DNA from: Fulvivirga sediminis
GTDB taxonomy: Bacteria; Bacteroidota; Bacteroidia; Cytophagales; Cyclobacteriaceae
Assembly (NCBI RefSeq): GCF_016757215.1
Contig: NZ_JAESIY010000012.1
Span: forward strand, 1 to 64,000
Length of the DNA stretch: 64,000 bases
Direction: 5' to 3'
Position 1 is the first letter of the stretch; each line of letters begins with the position of its first letter. Position numbers and translations under genes: made by a program. Below the pieces are notes generated by a model. It was given only the letters and a program-made list of their open reading frames with translations, was not told the DNA's origin and searched no databases. This document shows positions 1-8,470 of the stretch, in pieces.

Positions 1-120
1 GAACAGACAATTGCCCTGATAGGATTTTCACCTATTGGATTTGTACCACTTCGTGGCACACCAACGACCAGCTATGATGAGTGGGGATTAGATAACACTA
101 ACCTCTCGTCTCGCGCATAG
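1..120 (+). CDS. Possible 3' end of an unidentified gene
   Basis: Frame 1 is open from the window edge to a TAG at 118-120 and would encode 39 residues ending in LSSRA. I do not recognise the sequence, and 39 codons is short enough to be open by chance. The G+C of 100-140 is clearly higher than in the following gene. It could be the tail of a gene that starts outside the window, or non-coding spacer. Confidence 0.22.
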   Translation, partial: EQTIALIGFSPIGFVPLRGTPTTSYDEWGLDNTNLSSRA

Positions 121-225
121 CCACGCCTACGCGGCCCGGCCTTGATTTAAATTTAAAACTTGTGGCGGACTTTCCAAGTGCCGCCAAACTTTCCTGACCG
201 ATAAAAACCCATTCATTCATAGCGC

Positions 226-237
226 ATGTTGTGCATA
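226..237. repeat. Left copy of a 12-bp inverted repeat flanking the coiled-coil gene
   Basis: ATGTTGTGCATA at 226-237 is the exact reverse complement of 1472-1483 (TATGCACAACAT). The two copies lie 3 bp beyond the stop codon and 17 bp before the start codon of the single minus-strand gene between them. A G+C-rich imperfect hairpin (163-170 pairing with 179-187) sits just outside the left copy. Confidence 0.6.
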
Positions 238-240
238 GTG

Positions 241-1455
241 TTACTTTTTTAATAGGGGTACGACTGCTTTCAATATCTTTTCAAAACCGCCAATTGAAAC
301 CTCTTCCTCTTTGCTTTCAGACACACCGTCTGAATGATTATTGCCAAAATATTTTTCAACAAGTTTTTCTTTAATATTCTGTTTTTTATCCTCATCCAGG
401 ATTTCTATAAATGGATTTATTGAGGCAAGCTCTAATTCAGATCTTCTGTTAATCGTTTCAAGTTTTCTGTGTTTACTTGATTCTTTAGCTGCATATGTGG
501 CAGGATAAGATAATGCTGCCGCAGCAATTAGTCGAATCAGGGATTTAGTCCAATCAAAACCACTACTACTAAGGTCAATAATAGTCCATACTAAAAGCCC
601 CGAGAACACAGCCATAAAAAAAATAGCAACCCACCTCCAAAAATTTGCTGAATCTTTATGTTCATTAGCGATTATTTGGTAATTGCCCGTCACACCCACA
701 TTGCCTATAACATTGACGATACTTTTTGCTTCAGCTAATTTCGTTTCTAGTTTCTCAATTAGTTCAGTTGTGTCTGTATCAATCTCTTTTTTTATTGATT
801 CAATCTCCTTTTTAAACGTCTGTTTGTCTGTGTCTATCTCAGTTCTAAATGTTTTTCTATCGGTTTCGTATTCTTGAGTTGCTTTTGTCTTAATATTTGT
901 GAACTCCGTTTGAAAGTTTGAGTTCAAGTTTTGAATTTCTGATTCTTTTGCTTCAACTAGCTTAAAAAGCCTTTCAATTTCCTTGTCCTTACTTTCCAGA
1001 TCAGTTTTAAACTCTTGGAGCGTATTCGAAAGTTCTTCATTCTCACTTTCAAGATGTTCATATTTATCAGAAACAGATTTCTGAAAATCTGCAATGACTT
1101 TTGAGAAATTAAAATCATTTTTTGAAAATGGTAAAGGAAAATTTCTCGTTTTATTTAAAGCCGAATTGAAATTGTTTGTCGCGTTGTTAAGATGCCCAAC
1201 ATTACTGTTGCCTAAAAATGCATTTATTTGTTGGAGACCTGCTTCAATTTCGCTACTCAGTGAGTTCATTTCAGCCTCTTGAACGAGAATAGGTATGGTT
1301 AACTTGATTCTATCACTTATATATTGATGTACAGACTCGAAAAAGGATAACTTGTCGAGTTCAATTTTCTCCTTAATCTCATCTTCGCTTAGCCTTTGCG
1401 ATAACTGTTCGATTTTCTCAAACAGTTGATGACTTTTGAAATTTTCTGGTGTCAT
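241..1455 (-). CDS. Coiled-coil membrane protein of unknown function
   Basis: I cannot assign this 404-residue protein to a named family. Residues about 130-250 are a long charged heptad-rich stretch (many E, K, D, Q and L), predicted to form a coiled coil. Two hydrophobic segments follow, at about 272-294 (rich in W, F, V and A) and 303-322, separated by a short loop. A charged C-terminal tail then contains EESKEEEVS-like acidic runs. There is no signal peptide, so the long N-terminal part is probably cytoplasmic and anchored by a C-terminal hairpin. The ATG at 1455 is the first Met of the frame. The gene stands alone between 12-bp inverted repeats and may be an accessory or defence-type gene, but nothing in the sequence proves this. 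Confidence 0.7.
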   Translation of the reverse strand: MTPENFKSHQLFEKIEQLSQRLSEDEIKEKIELDKLSFFESVHQYISDRIKLTIPILVQEAEMNSLSSEIEAGLQQINAFLGNSNVGHLNNATNNFNSALNKTRNFPLPFSKNDFNFSKVIADFQKSVSDKYEHLESENEELSNTLQEFKTDLESKDKEIERLFKLVEAKESEIQNLNSNFQTEFTNIKTKATQEYETDRKTFRTEIDTDKQTFKKEIESIKKEIDTDTTELIEKLETKLAEAKSIVNVIGNVGVTGNYQIIANEHKDSANFWRWVAIFFMAVFSGLLVWTIIDLSSSGFDWTKSLIRLIAAAALSYPATYAAKESSKHRKLETINRRSELELASINPFIEILDEDKKQNIKEKLVEKYFGNNHSDGVSESKEEEVSIGGFEKILKAVVPLLKK

Positions 1456-1471
1456 ATTTTTGTTCTGGCAT

Positions 1472-1483
1472 TATGCACAACAT
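1472..1483. repeat. Right copy of the 12-bp inverted repeat
   Basis: Exact reverse complement of 226-237. One gene bracketed by short inverted sites suggests a cassette-like unit, but the sites do not match the RYYYAAC/GTTRRRY core of integron attC sites, and no integrase is present in the window. Confidence 0.6.
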
Positions 1484-1727
1484 CCGTATAAGGGAGACAA
1501 ACACCCCCTATCACAGTGATCATGAAATTAAGTTAAGGAAAAATATTATTTAACAAATGCCATTTTCCGAAAATCGATTTGATTACCTACAATTTATCTC
1601 TTCAGTATGCCTTAACTAGCCGAATAGTATACACTTAATATTCTTTTCAGGCAAGTGAAATATGGTCAGTACCAGCTATAAGAACCACCACAACCTAAGC
1701 AGTGGTAATCATATTAATGCTAACCAC

Positions 1728-1991
1728 CTATTCCTCCTCAATATATTCAAAATTCCCTTTTTCAGGTGCCTCTAACATTTTCCTCTCACCCATTACATCT
1801 GTAGCCTTGGTATAAATAAAATGATAACACCAAATAAAGAACTCTTCAAATGTAATTTCTTCTTGATATCCCGTTTTCTCATATCTCTTTAATATAATCT
1901 GTGTTTTCCGTAATACATCTATATGCTTAGGCTTGATCGTAGAAAGAAAATAGTGATTTTTATAAAACATCACAGCTAGAGATGGAGCCAT
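1728..1991 (-). CDS. Small hypothetical protein (87 aa)
   Basis: An 87-residue protein, lysine- and aromatic-rich with an acidic C-terminus (FEYIEEE). It has no signal peptide, no clear membrane segment and no motif I recognise. The pattern IDVLRKTQIILKRY ... FEEFFIWCYHFIY suggests two amphipathic helices. The start is uncertain: a second Met at residue 8 is equally possible, and no strong ribosome-binding site precedes either. It stands alone, transcribed away from the tetR gene. It may be a real small gene or an old fragment. Confidence 0.45.
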   Translation of the reverse strand: MAPSLAVMFYKNHYFLSTIKPKHIDVLRKTQIILKRYEKTGYQEEITFEEFFIWCYHFIYTKATDVMGERKMLEAPEKGNFEYIEEE

Positions 1992-2131
1992 ATTTTTGGA
2001 GGCATGATGAACTGAAATAAAAAAGATCTATATAAACGAAGTCTTCCTTAATAACAACAACCTTTGCTATGATTATTAACCAGCATAGCGATCAGCTTAA
2101 ATTTATCAAACATAAAAAATTCACCTTTTTG

Positions 2132-2161
2132 TTGGCTATAAAAAAAATCTTCCTACATTTA
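2132..2161 (+). promoter_or_regulatory. Candidate promoter of the tetR-type gene
   Basis: TTG at 2132-2134, a 19-nt spacer, then TACATTTA at 2154-2161. This fits the Bacteroidota TTG / TAnnTTTG pattern except for the last base. The palindromic operator at 2164-2180 lies directly downstream, where bound repressor would cover the start of transcription. Confidence 0.45.
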
Positions 2162-2163
2162 CA

Positions 2164-2180
2164 TACCAAACGTTCGGTTT
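2164..2180. promoter_or_regulatory. TetR-type operator 1 (before the regulator gene)
   Basis: The core ACCAAACGTTCGGT is a near-perfect 14-bp palindrome ending 4 bases before the regulator's ATG. The same ACCgnnc-n-gnCGGT pattern occurs at 2808-2823 and 2881-2896. Three copies around a TetR gene and its divergence-free target operon point to autoregulation and control of the efflux genes. Confidence 0.7.
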
Positions 2181-2181
2181 T

Positions 2182-2787
2182 ATGAAAGACTCTAAAGAAC
2201 AGATACTAAAAACCTCACTGCTTCTTTTTTTGCAAAAAGGCTTTAAAGAGGTCACGATGAAAGAAATTGTAAAAAACTCAGGCTTTTCAAAAGGCGCTTT
2301 TTATCATTATTTCAGCAGTAAAGAAGAGGTTTTTAAAGAAGTAATAGAAGTTTATTTCAGCAAAATGCTTCATTTGGATTATGAAACCCTACCCTCCGAT
2401 TCATTAAAGTCTTTTTATGAAGCTAATTTGGATATTCAACATAAGCGTGACAGCATACTTCGGAGCTGGTATCAGGAAACTTTTGAGGGTGATTTTCCTA
2501 ATAATCTATATTATATATTATTTGATGCCCTTCGACTGTTGCCGGAAATTAGAGAACAACAACATAGAAGAATTCATGAAGAATTGAAGGCTTGGGAAAA
2601 AGTAATTAAAAAAGCAATGGCTAACGAGGAAATTAAAACTACACTTTCTTCAGAAAATTTAGCTAAGCAATTTGTATACAGCAGTGACGGCATTGCAATG
2701 CATATGGTAATAAGCAGTAGTTCTGATGAACTTTTTAAAGAAGTTAAAAACATATGGGATAGCCTTTATCAAAGTTTAAAACCATAA
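2182..2787 (+). CDS. TetR/AcrR family transcriptional regulator of the efflux operon
   Basis: A 201-residue DNA-binding repressor of usual TetR length. Residues 1-50 form the TetR_N helix-turn-helix: KEQILKTSLLLFLQKGF, then TMKEIVKNSGFSKGAFYHYF, with the recognition helix at about 32-45. The variable ligand-binding C-terminal part (about 80-201) should sense an efflux substrate. The ATG follows operator 1 immediately, so the gene is probably autoregulated. Operators 2 and 3 lie between it and the downstream RND genes, so it very likely represses them too, and a bound drug, lipid or metabolite would relieve repression. Its base composition is A+T-rich like the surrounding chromosome, unlike the three efflux genes it precedes. 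Confidence 0.9.
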   Translation: MKDSKEQILKTSLLLFLQKGFKEVTMKEIVKNSGFSKGAFYHYFSSKEEVFKEVIEVYFSKMLHLDYETLPSDSLKSFYEANLDIQHKRDSILRSWYQETFEGDFPNNLYYILFDALRLLPEIREQQHRRIHEELKAWEKVIKKAMANEEIKTTLSSENLAKQFVYSSDGIAMHMVISSSSDELFKEVKNIWDSLYQSLKP

Positions 2788-2807
2788 AACTTTTGGTGTC
2801 ATTAACA

Positions 2808-2823
2808 TACCGGACGGTCGGTA
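2808..2823. promoter_or_regulatory. TetR-type operator 2
   Basis: TACCGGACGGTCGGTA, with arms TACCG and CGGTA, lies 20 bp after the tetR stop codon and 80 bp before the TolC-type gene. It shares its arm sequence with operators 1 and 3. Confidence 0.7.
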
Positions 2824-2880
2824 TTAGCTATCTACCAAACTAAAATTGCAAATATTAACATATTTTTTTAATCATAAACA

Positions 2881-2896
2881 TACCGAACAGTCGGTT
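2881..2896. promoter_or_regulatory. TetR-type operator 3 (before the efflux operon)
   Basis: TACCGAACAGTCGGTT, with arms ACCGA and TCGGT, ends 6 bases before the ATG of the outer-membrane efflux gene. Its position mirrors operator 1 before tetR. Confidence 0.7.
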
Positions 2897-2902
2897 TTAT
2901 AA

Positions 2903-4255
2903 ATGAAGCAATATAAACAATTATTTCTCCTACTAGGGATACTTCTCAATACCTTTCTGCTGGCAAGCGCTCAGGAATCAAAGGAGTTATCTTTGAAAGA
3001 AGCGCTGAACTATGCTCTCAGCCATAAGGCAGAAGCCAAAAAAGCACAGTTAGATATTTCTAAAAGCGAATATCAAATTCAGGAAAAAAAGGCTGAGATA
3101 TTGCCTACCGTCGCATTGGATGGCAACCTGATTAATAATCCGATTCTTCAGGAAACTGCCTTACCGGGTGAAATTCTTGGAGAACCCGGCACCGTAGTAA
3201 TGGCACCGTTAGGACAAAAATGGAATGCCGATGGGGGAATTAATTTAACTCAGAAATTATTTGATCAATCGGTTTTTATCGGATTGAAAGCGGCAAAATC
3301 CAGCCGGGGGTTTTACCAGATCAATCAGCAACTTACCGAAGAAAATGTAATCGAAAAAGTAGCTTCACACTATTACCACACCCTCATTTTACAAGCCAAC
3401 CTGACTGCGGTAGATACCACCTATCAAAATACCGTAAAGATTCAGCAAATCATTACAAGTCAATTTGAAAACGGACTGGCGAAAGGAATAGATGTCAAGC
3501 GTATTCAGGTAAAAGTAGCTAACCTTCAGGCGCAGCAACAAGAACTTCAGAATTCTATTCAAATCAGTAAAAACACACTCAAGTTTTTAACTGGCTTACC
3601 TATGGAGATGATGATTACTTTAACAGAAGAGTCCTCTCCCCTCCTACCTCAAATTGAAAAAGAAACTTTTGATGTCAGTTCACTCAACGCCTATCAATCG
3701 CTGACGAAAGAGAAAGAGTTACGCAACTATGCGGTACAGGAAAGCAAGGCGGCCAATTATCCTACGCTTGGTCTTAGTGCTCAATATCATTACCAGGGTT
3801 TAGGCGATACCTTTCCCATTGGAAAGGATGAAACCCAGCAGGTGTACTGGACGGATTATTCCAGCATTACCCTTAACCTGCATATCCCCATTTTTTCGGG
3901 ATTGAAAACACGCACCAAGGTAAGACAGGCACAACTAGATGTGGAAGCCCTTCAACTGGACATAGAAGATAAAGAACTATCGCTTCGGGCCGATTTCGAA
4001 AACGCAAAAAATCAAATCAGAAGTAGTGAGATTACCATAGAAAATCAACAGCAAAATGTAGTGCTGGCAAAAGAAGTGGTCGAAGATATTCAGAATAACT
4101 ACACGAACGGGCTCGCTCCGTTGACCGATGTCCTGGATGCGGAAACTTCCCTGATTGAAGCTCAAAATACTTATAACAAGGCGGTACTCGATTATCGCCT
4201 GGCGCAACTAGACTATTTAAAATCAAAAGGCGAATTACGAACCCTCTTAAAATAA
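2903..4255 (+). CDS. TolC-family outer-membrane efflux protein
   Basis: A 450-residue outer-membrane channel component of a tripartite efflux pump. The signal peptide is at residues 1-23 (hydrophobic core LFLLLGILLNTFLLASA, cleavage before QES). Two outer-membrane-efflux-protein repeats of long alpha-helices follow, with the typical opening LSLKEALNYALSHKAEAKKA and the C-terminal pattern NNYTNGLAPLTDVLDAETSL. It forms the export duct through periplasm and outer membrane. It is first in the operon, with 7 bp to the adaptor gene. Its codons are visibly richer in G+C than those of tetR or of the genes after 8471. Confidence 0.93.
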   Translation: MKQYKQLFLLLGILLNTFLLASAQESKELSLKEALNYALSHKAEAKKAQLDISKSEYQIQEKKAEILPTVALDGNLINNPILQETALPGEILGEPGTVVMAPLGQKWNADGGINLTQKLFDQSVFIGLKAAKSSRGFYQINQQLTEENVIEKVASHYYHTLILQANLTAVDTTYQNTVKIQQIITSQFENGLAKGIDVKRIQVKVANLQAQQQELQNSIQISKNTLKFLTGLPMEMMITLTEESSPLLPQIEKETFDVSSLNAYQSLTKEKELRNYAVQESKAANYPTLGLSAQYHYQGLGDTFPIGKDETQQVYWTDYSSITLNLHIPIFSGLKTRTKVRQAQLDVEALQLDIEDKELSLRADFENAKNQIRSSEITIENQQQNVVLAKEVVEDIQNNYTNGLAPLTDVLDAETSLIEAQNTYNKAVLDYRLAQLDYLKSKGELRTLLK

Positions 4256-4262
4256 GCAGAAA

Positions 4263-5327
4263 ATGAAAAAAATAATATACAGCATACTCATTGGTGCCAT
4301 AGTCCTTGGTGGGGCGATATACCTCCTTCTTTCCAACAAAGCACAAAACCAGCAGGAAACCGCTTTGATTACTCAAAAGAACGATGCCATTAGCGTTAAA
4401 GTCGATACGGTAAAACGCGTCAACCCACAACTCACCTACAGGAGTAACGGAACGTTTAAACCGGAACAGGAACTGATAGTCACCCCCGAAACTTCAGGCA
4501 CTATTTTAAAAATTATGGTCAAAGAAGGCGACCAGGTGCGCAAAGGACAAACCCTCGCTTATCTCAAAAAAGATCAGGCCAAGGTATCCTATCAGAATGC
4601 CAATGCCAACTACCAGAATGCCTTAGAGAATTATGAACGTTACCAACGGGCATACAAGACAGGCGGAGTAACCCAAGAGCAATTAGAACAAATGCAATTG
4701 CAGTTGGACAACGCGAAATCAAGCTTAGAAAATGCCAATTTGGATATGGAGGATACCCGCATTAAGGCTTCGATAAACGGTGTAATCAATAAAAAATTCA
4801 TAGAAACGGGAGCTGTTGTAAATACAGGTACTTCTCTTTTTGAAATTGTAGATATCACTACTTTAAAACTTCTAGTAAGCGTCCCGGAACTACAGGTTTC
4901 TAATATTCAGTCAGGGCAGCAAGCGCAGATTCAATTAAACGTTTACCCCGATACCACATTTACCGGCCGCGTATCTTTTGTGGCCGCAAAAGCAGATGGT
5001 TCCCTTAATTTTCCGGTAGAAATCACCTTACAAAACAGCCAAAATTATCCTTTAAAAGCCGGAATGTACGCCACGGCCATTTTTAATTTCTCTTCCGAAG
5101 AATTACAACCGATCAGCGCTATTTCCCGCAATGCCTTTACGGAAGGTTTGGGCGAAAGTGAGGTTTTTGTAGTAAAGGATAACAAAGTTCAATTACAAAA
5201 AGTACGAACAGGAAAAAACTTCAATAATCAGGTAGAAATTCTTGACGGTTTACGGCTTGGGGATGTGGTCGTGACCAGCGGACAGATCAATTTAGAAGAT
5301 CAATCTGCTATACAAATTATTCAATAA
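4263..5327 (+). CDS. RND efflux periplasmic adaptor (membrane fusion protein)
   Basis: A 354-residue HlyD/AcrA-type adaptor that joins the inner-membrane pump to the TolC-like duct. It has an N-terminal membrane anchor or signal segment (IIYSILIGAIVLGGAIYLLL, about residues 4-23). A split lipoyl (biotinyl-like) domain follows (TPETSGTILKIMVKEGDQVRKGQTLAYL), enclosing an alpha-helical hairpin at about 95-165 (YQNALENYERYQRAYKTGG to SSLENANLDME). A beta-barrel domain and a membrane-proximal domain (GEVFVV-like, ending LGDVVVTSGQINLED) complete it. No lipobox cysteine is present. Only 7 bp separate it from the pump gene. Confidence 0.93.
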   Translation: MKKIIYSILIGAIVLGGAIYLLLSNKAQNQQETALITQKNDAISVKVDTVKRVNPQLTYRSNGTFKPEQELIVTPETSGTILKIMVKEGDQVRKGQTLAYLKKDQAKVSYQNANANYQNALENYERYQRAYKTGGVTQEQLEQMQLQLDNAKSSLENANLDMEDTRIKASINGVINKKFIETGAVVNTGTSLFEIVDITTLKLLVSVPELQVSNIQSGQQAQIQLNVYPDTTFTGRVSFVAAKADGSLNFPVEITLQNSQNYPLKAGMYATAIFNFSSEELQPISAISRNAFTEGLGESEVFVVKDNKVQLQKVRTGKNFNNQVEILDGLRLGDVVVTSGQINLEDQSAIQIIQ

Positions 5328-5334
5328 AAAAGAT

Positions 5335-8300
5335 ATGAAATTAGCAGCAATACCTATCAAACGTCCCACAATTGTAGTGGTTCTTTTCACCATTCTTATT
5401 TTAGGCGGACTTTATAGCTACAGTAGGTTAGGCTATGAATTGTTACCAAAATTCAGCCTCAATTTAATTACTATTTCCACTCCATATCCCGGAGCTTCTT
5501 CCAGTGAAGTGGAAAATTCGGTGACCAAGAAAATCGAAGATGCTATTTCCTCGGTGGAAAATGTAAAAAAAATAGAATCGAAATCTTTTGAAGGGCTTTC
5601 CACCGTAAGTTTAACCCTGACTTCGGATGCCGATGAGAATGAATCTTTGAATGATGCGCAGCGTAAAATAAATGCGATTGAAAAAGACTTACCAGAAGAT
5701 GTAGATCCGCCTTCGCTTAGTAAATTTTCGCTTAGCGATTTGCCCATTATCACAATTGGTGCTACTGCCAATATGGAAGAAACAGCATTCTACGATTTAC
5801 TGGATAAAAAAATAAAACCGGTGCTTTCCAGCACCAAAGGCGTAGGCCAGGTCACTGTGATTGGTGGTTCTGAAAGGGAAATACAGGTGAATATTGATCC
5901 TGAAAAAGTAAAAGGTTTCAATCTGACCTTGCCCCAGGTGGTCAGCATTATTTTGAGCTCCAATATTGATTATCCTACCGGAAATTTAAAGACCCGACAT
6001 AATCGAGTGCTCATCCGTTTATCGGGTAAGTATGAAAATGTGGAGGAGCTACGCAATTTGGTGGTGAGTTCCACCGATGGAATTCAGGTACGGGTACGCG
6101 ACATCGCTGAAGTAAGGGATACCCAAAAAGAGGTAAATAAAATTGCCCGGGTAAATGGCAAAGATGCCATTATAATGCAGGTAATGAAGCAATCGGACGC
6201 CAATGCTGTAGAAGTGAGCGAAGCCATTCACCGCAGTTTACAAGAAATGGAGACGCAGTATGCCGGCAATCAGGTGAAATTGCCCGTTGTAGATGATAGC
6301 AGTGAATTTACCTTGCAAGCCTCCGATGCGGTAATGCACGATTTGATATTAGCGGTGGTATTGGTCGCCGTGGTAATGCTGTTTTTCCTGCATACCATAC
6401 GTAATGCTTTTATTGTAATGGTTTCTATTCCCGCATCGCTTATCGCTACGTTTATCGGGATGTACCTCTTGGGATATACGCTCAACCTAATGAGTTTATT
6501 AGGCCTTTCGCTGGTGGTGGGTATTTTGGTAGATGATGCCATTGTAGTATTAGAAAACATTTACCGCCATATGGAAATGGGGAAAAACCGCGTGCAGGCC
6601 GCTTATGACGGGATGATAGAAATCGGGTTTACCGTTTCAGCAATTACGCTGGTTATTGTGGTGGTATTTCTCCCTATCGCGATGAGTACGGGGTTGGTTT
6701 CCGATTTAATTGCCCAATTTTGTGTTACTGTTATCCTGGCGACCTTATTTTCTTTGCTTTCTTCCTTCACCATTGTTCCCTGGCTTTCTTCCCGATTCGG
6801 CAAACTAGGAAAAATCACAGGTAAAAATTTCTTTGAAAGAATCATTTTAGGCTTTGAAAAAGGACTGGATAAATTCACCCATTTGGTAAGTGGTTTATTA
6901 AAATGGTCGCTGATTCACAAAGGAAAAACCACCCTGATTGTGATGGTATTATTTATAGGTTCGTGTTCGCTTTTGGTAACGGGCTTTATTGGTGGTGAAT
7001 TTCTTCCTCCGGTAGATCGCGGACAGTTTGTGGTACAACTGGAACTCAACAAAGATGCTTCTTTGGAAACTACGAATCTGGCCACTCAAAAAGCGGAAAA
7101 AATACTGAGTCAACATCCTGAAGTTAACCGCTTAGTCACTACTGTGGGGCAAAGTAGTGACGGCACTGTCGGCACTCAGGAAACTCCTTTTAAATCTGAA
7201 ATTACGGTAGCCTTAGTCGATAAAGCTGAGCGGAATGATAAAACCACCGTATTTGCCGCCCAAGTGAAACGGGAATTACAACAAGCCCTGGTTGGGGTGA
7301 AAATTAAAACCGCTACGGTAAGTATTGTAGGAGGCGCTGATGACGCCCCGATATCCTTGACCATTACTGCTCCCAATTATGCAGATGCCCTGGAATTTTC
7401 TAAAAAAGCCCTGGATTCTTTAGCCAAAGTTCCGGGAGCTACCCAAATAAAAAGCAGTGCAGAAAAAGGGAATCCTGAAGTGCAGGTTTCCATAGACCGG
7501 GACAAAATGGCGGCTTTAGGGATTGGATTGCAGGATGTGGGAATGGCTATGCAAACCGCTTTTAACGGCAACACCGATGGGAAATTCCGCGCCGGGGCTT
7601 ATGAGTATGACATCAACATTAAATATAATGCAGGGCATCGGTTGTCTATTCAGGATGTGCGCGATATTTCTTTTGTGAATGCTGAAGGCAAACGGGTACA
7701 ACTCTCCCAATTTTCGACTATTACTGAAGGTACCGGACCTAGTTTTCTGGAACGTCGGGACAAAAGTGCCGCAGTGACTATTTCTGCACAAGCGGCAGGA
7801 AGACCTTCCGGCGATATTGCTGCCGATTGGGAAGAAGCTTTTGCCAAGATTCCGCGAGACAATGGCGTCAGTTATATCTGGGGTGGCGATATGGAAAACC
7901 AGTCGGATAGCTTCGGAACTTTACTCATTGCATTATTAGCCGCTATTATACTGGTCTATCTTATTCTGGTGGTTCTATATGACAGTTATCTCTACCCATT
8001 GGTAGTGCTATTTTCCATTCCGCTTTCTTTTATTGGCGCACTTTGGGCCTTGGCACTGACCAACAATGCACTGAACATATTTACCATTTTGGGAATTATT
8101 ATGCTTATTGGATTAGTGGCAAAAAATGCCATTCTTCTAGTCGATTTCACCAATCATCAGAAGGCAGAAGGGCAAGATACTTTTACGGCCCTGGTGAATG
8201 CCTATCACGCCCGCTTACGCCCTATTCTAATGACGACCATCGCAATGGTGATTGGGATGATCCCTATTGCACTGGCTAGTGGTGCTGGTGCAGAACTCAA

Positions 8301-8466
8301 CAATGGATTGGCCTGGGTAATCATTGGCGGACTTATCAGTTCACTGCTGCTCACCCTCATTGTGGTACCGGTAGTTTATGCCGCTTTCGATAAGCTGGCT
8401 CTAAAATTAAAAGGAAAAAACCGCCAAACAGCAGCCATCAACAATTTAGTAACCTCAAAAAATTAA
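5335..8466 (+). CDS. RND efflux transporter, AcrB/HAE1 family
   Basis: A 1043-residue inner-membrane proton-driven pump of full family length. The first membrane helix is at residues 11-29 (TIVVVLFTILILGG). A large periplasmic porter domain follows (PYPGASSSEVENSVTKKIE, the usual AcrB entry motif), then the central membrane bundle containing GILVDDAIVVLENIYRHME, where the paired Asp of TM4 relay protons. A second porter domain and a second bundle end at VVPVVYAAFD. The substrate cannot be read from sequence; many Bacteroidota HAE1 pumps export dyes, antibiotics or lipophilic metabolites. The gene sits between adaptor and flavoprotein genes and shares their TetR control. Confidence 0.95.
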   Translation: MKLAAIPIKRPTIVVVLFTILILGGLYSYSRLGYELLPKFSLNLITISTPYPGASSSEVENSVTKKIEDAISSVENVKKIESKSFEGLSTVSLTLTSDADENESLNDAQRKINAIEKDLPEDVDPPSLSKFSLSDLPIITIGATANMEETAFYDLLDKKIKPVLSSTKGVGQVTVIGGSEREIQVNIDPEKVKGFNLTLPQVVSIILSSNIDYPTGNLKTRHNRVLIRLSGKYENVEELRNLVVSSTDGIQVRVRDIAEVRDTQKEVNKIARVNGKDAIIMQVMKQSDANAVEVSEAIHRSLQEMETQYAGNQVKLPVVDDSSEFTLQASDAVMHDLILAVVLVAVVMLFFLHTIRNAFIVMVSIPASLIATFIGMYLLGYTLNLMSLLGLSLVVGILVDDAIVVLENIYRHMEMGKNRVQAAYDGMIEIGFTVSAITLVIVVVFLPIAMSTGLVSDLIAQFCVTVILATLFSLLSSFTIVPWLSSRFGKLGKITGKNFFERIILGFEKGLDKFTHLVSGLLKWSLIHKGKTTLIVMVLFIGSCSLLVTGFIGGEFLPPVDRGQFVVQLELNKDASLETTNLATQKAEKILSQHPEVNRLVTTVGQSSDGTVGTQETPFKSEITVALVDKAERNDKTTVFAAQVKRELQQALVGVKIKTATVSIVGGADDAPISLTITAPNYADALEFSKKALDSLAKVPGATQIKSSAEKGNPEVQVSIDRDKMAALGIGLQDVGMAMQTAFNGNTDGKFRAGAYEYDINIKYNAGHRLSIQDVRDISFVNAEGKRVQLSQFSTITEGTGPSFLERRDKSAAVTISAQAAGRPSGDIAADWEEAFAKIPRDNGVSYIWGGDMENQSDSFGTLLIALLAAIILVYLILVVLYDSYLYPLVVLFSIPLSFIGALWALALTNNALNIFTILGIIMLIGLVAKNAILLVDFTNHQKAEGQDTFTALVNAYHARLRPILMTTIAMVIGMIPIALASGAGAELNNGLAWVIIGGLISSLLLTLIVVPVVYAAFDKLALKLKGKNRQTAAINNLVTSKN

Positions 8467-8470
8467 AGCG

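Noticed and set aside
226-1483. Integron attC sites around the first gene
   Set aside because: The repeats do not match the RYYYAAC / GTTRRRY core spacing and there is no integrase gene; only the inverted repeats are reported.
4032-4430. 132-codon minus-strand frame opposite the TolC/adaptor junction
   Set aside because: It lies antisense to two well-supported genes and has no recognisable features.
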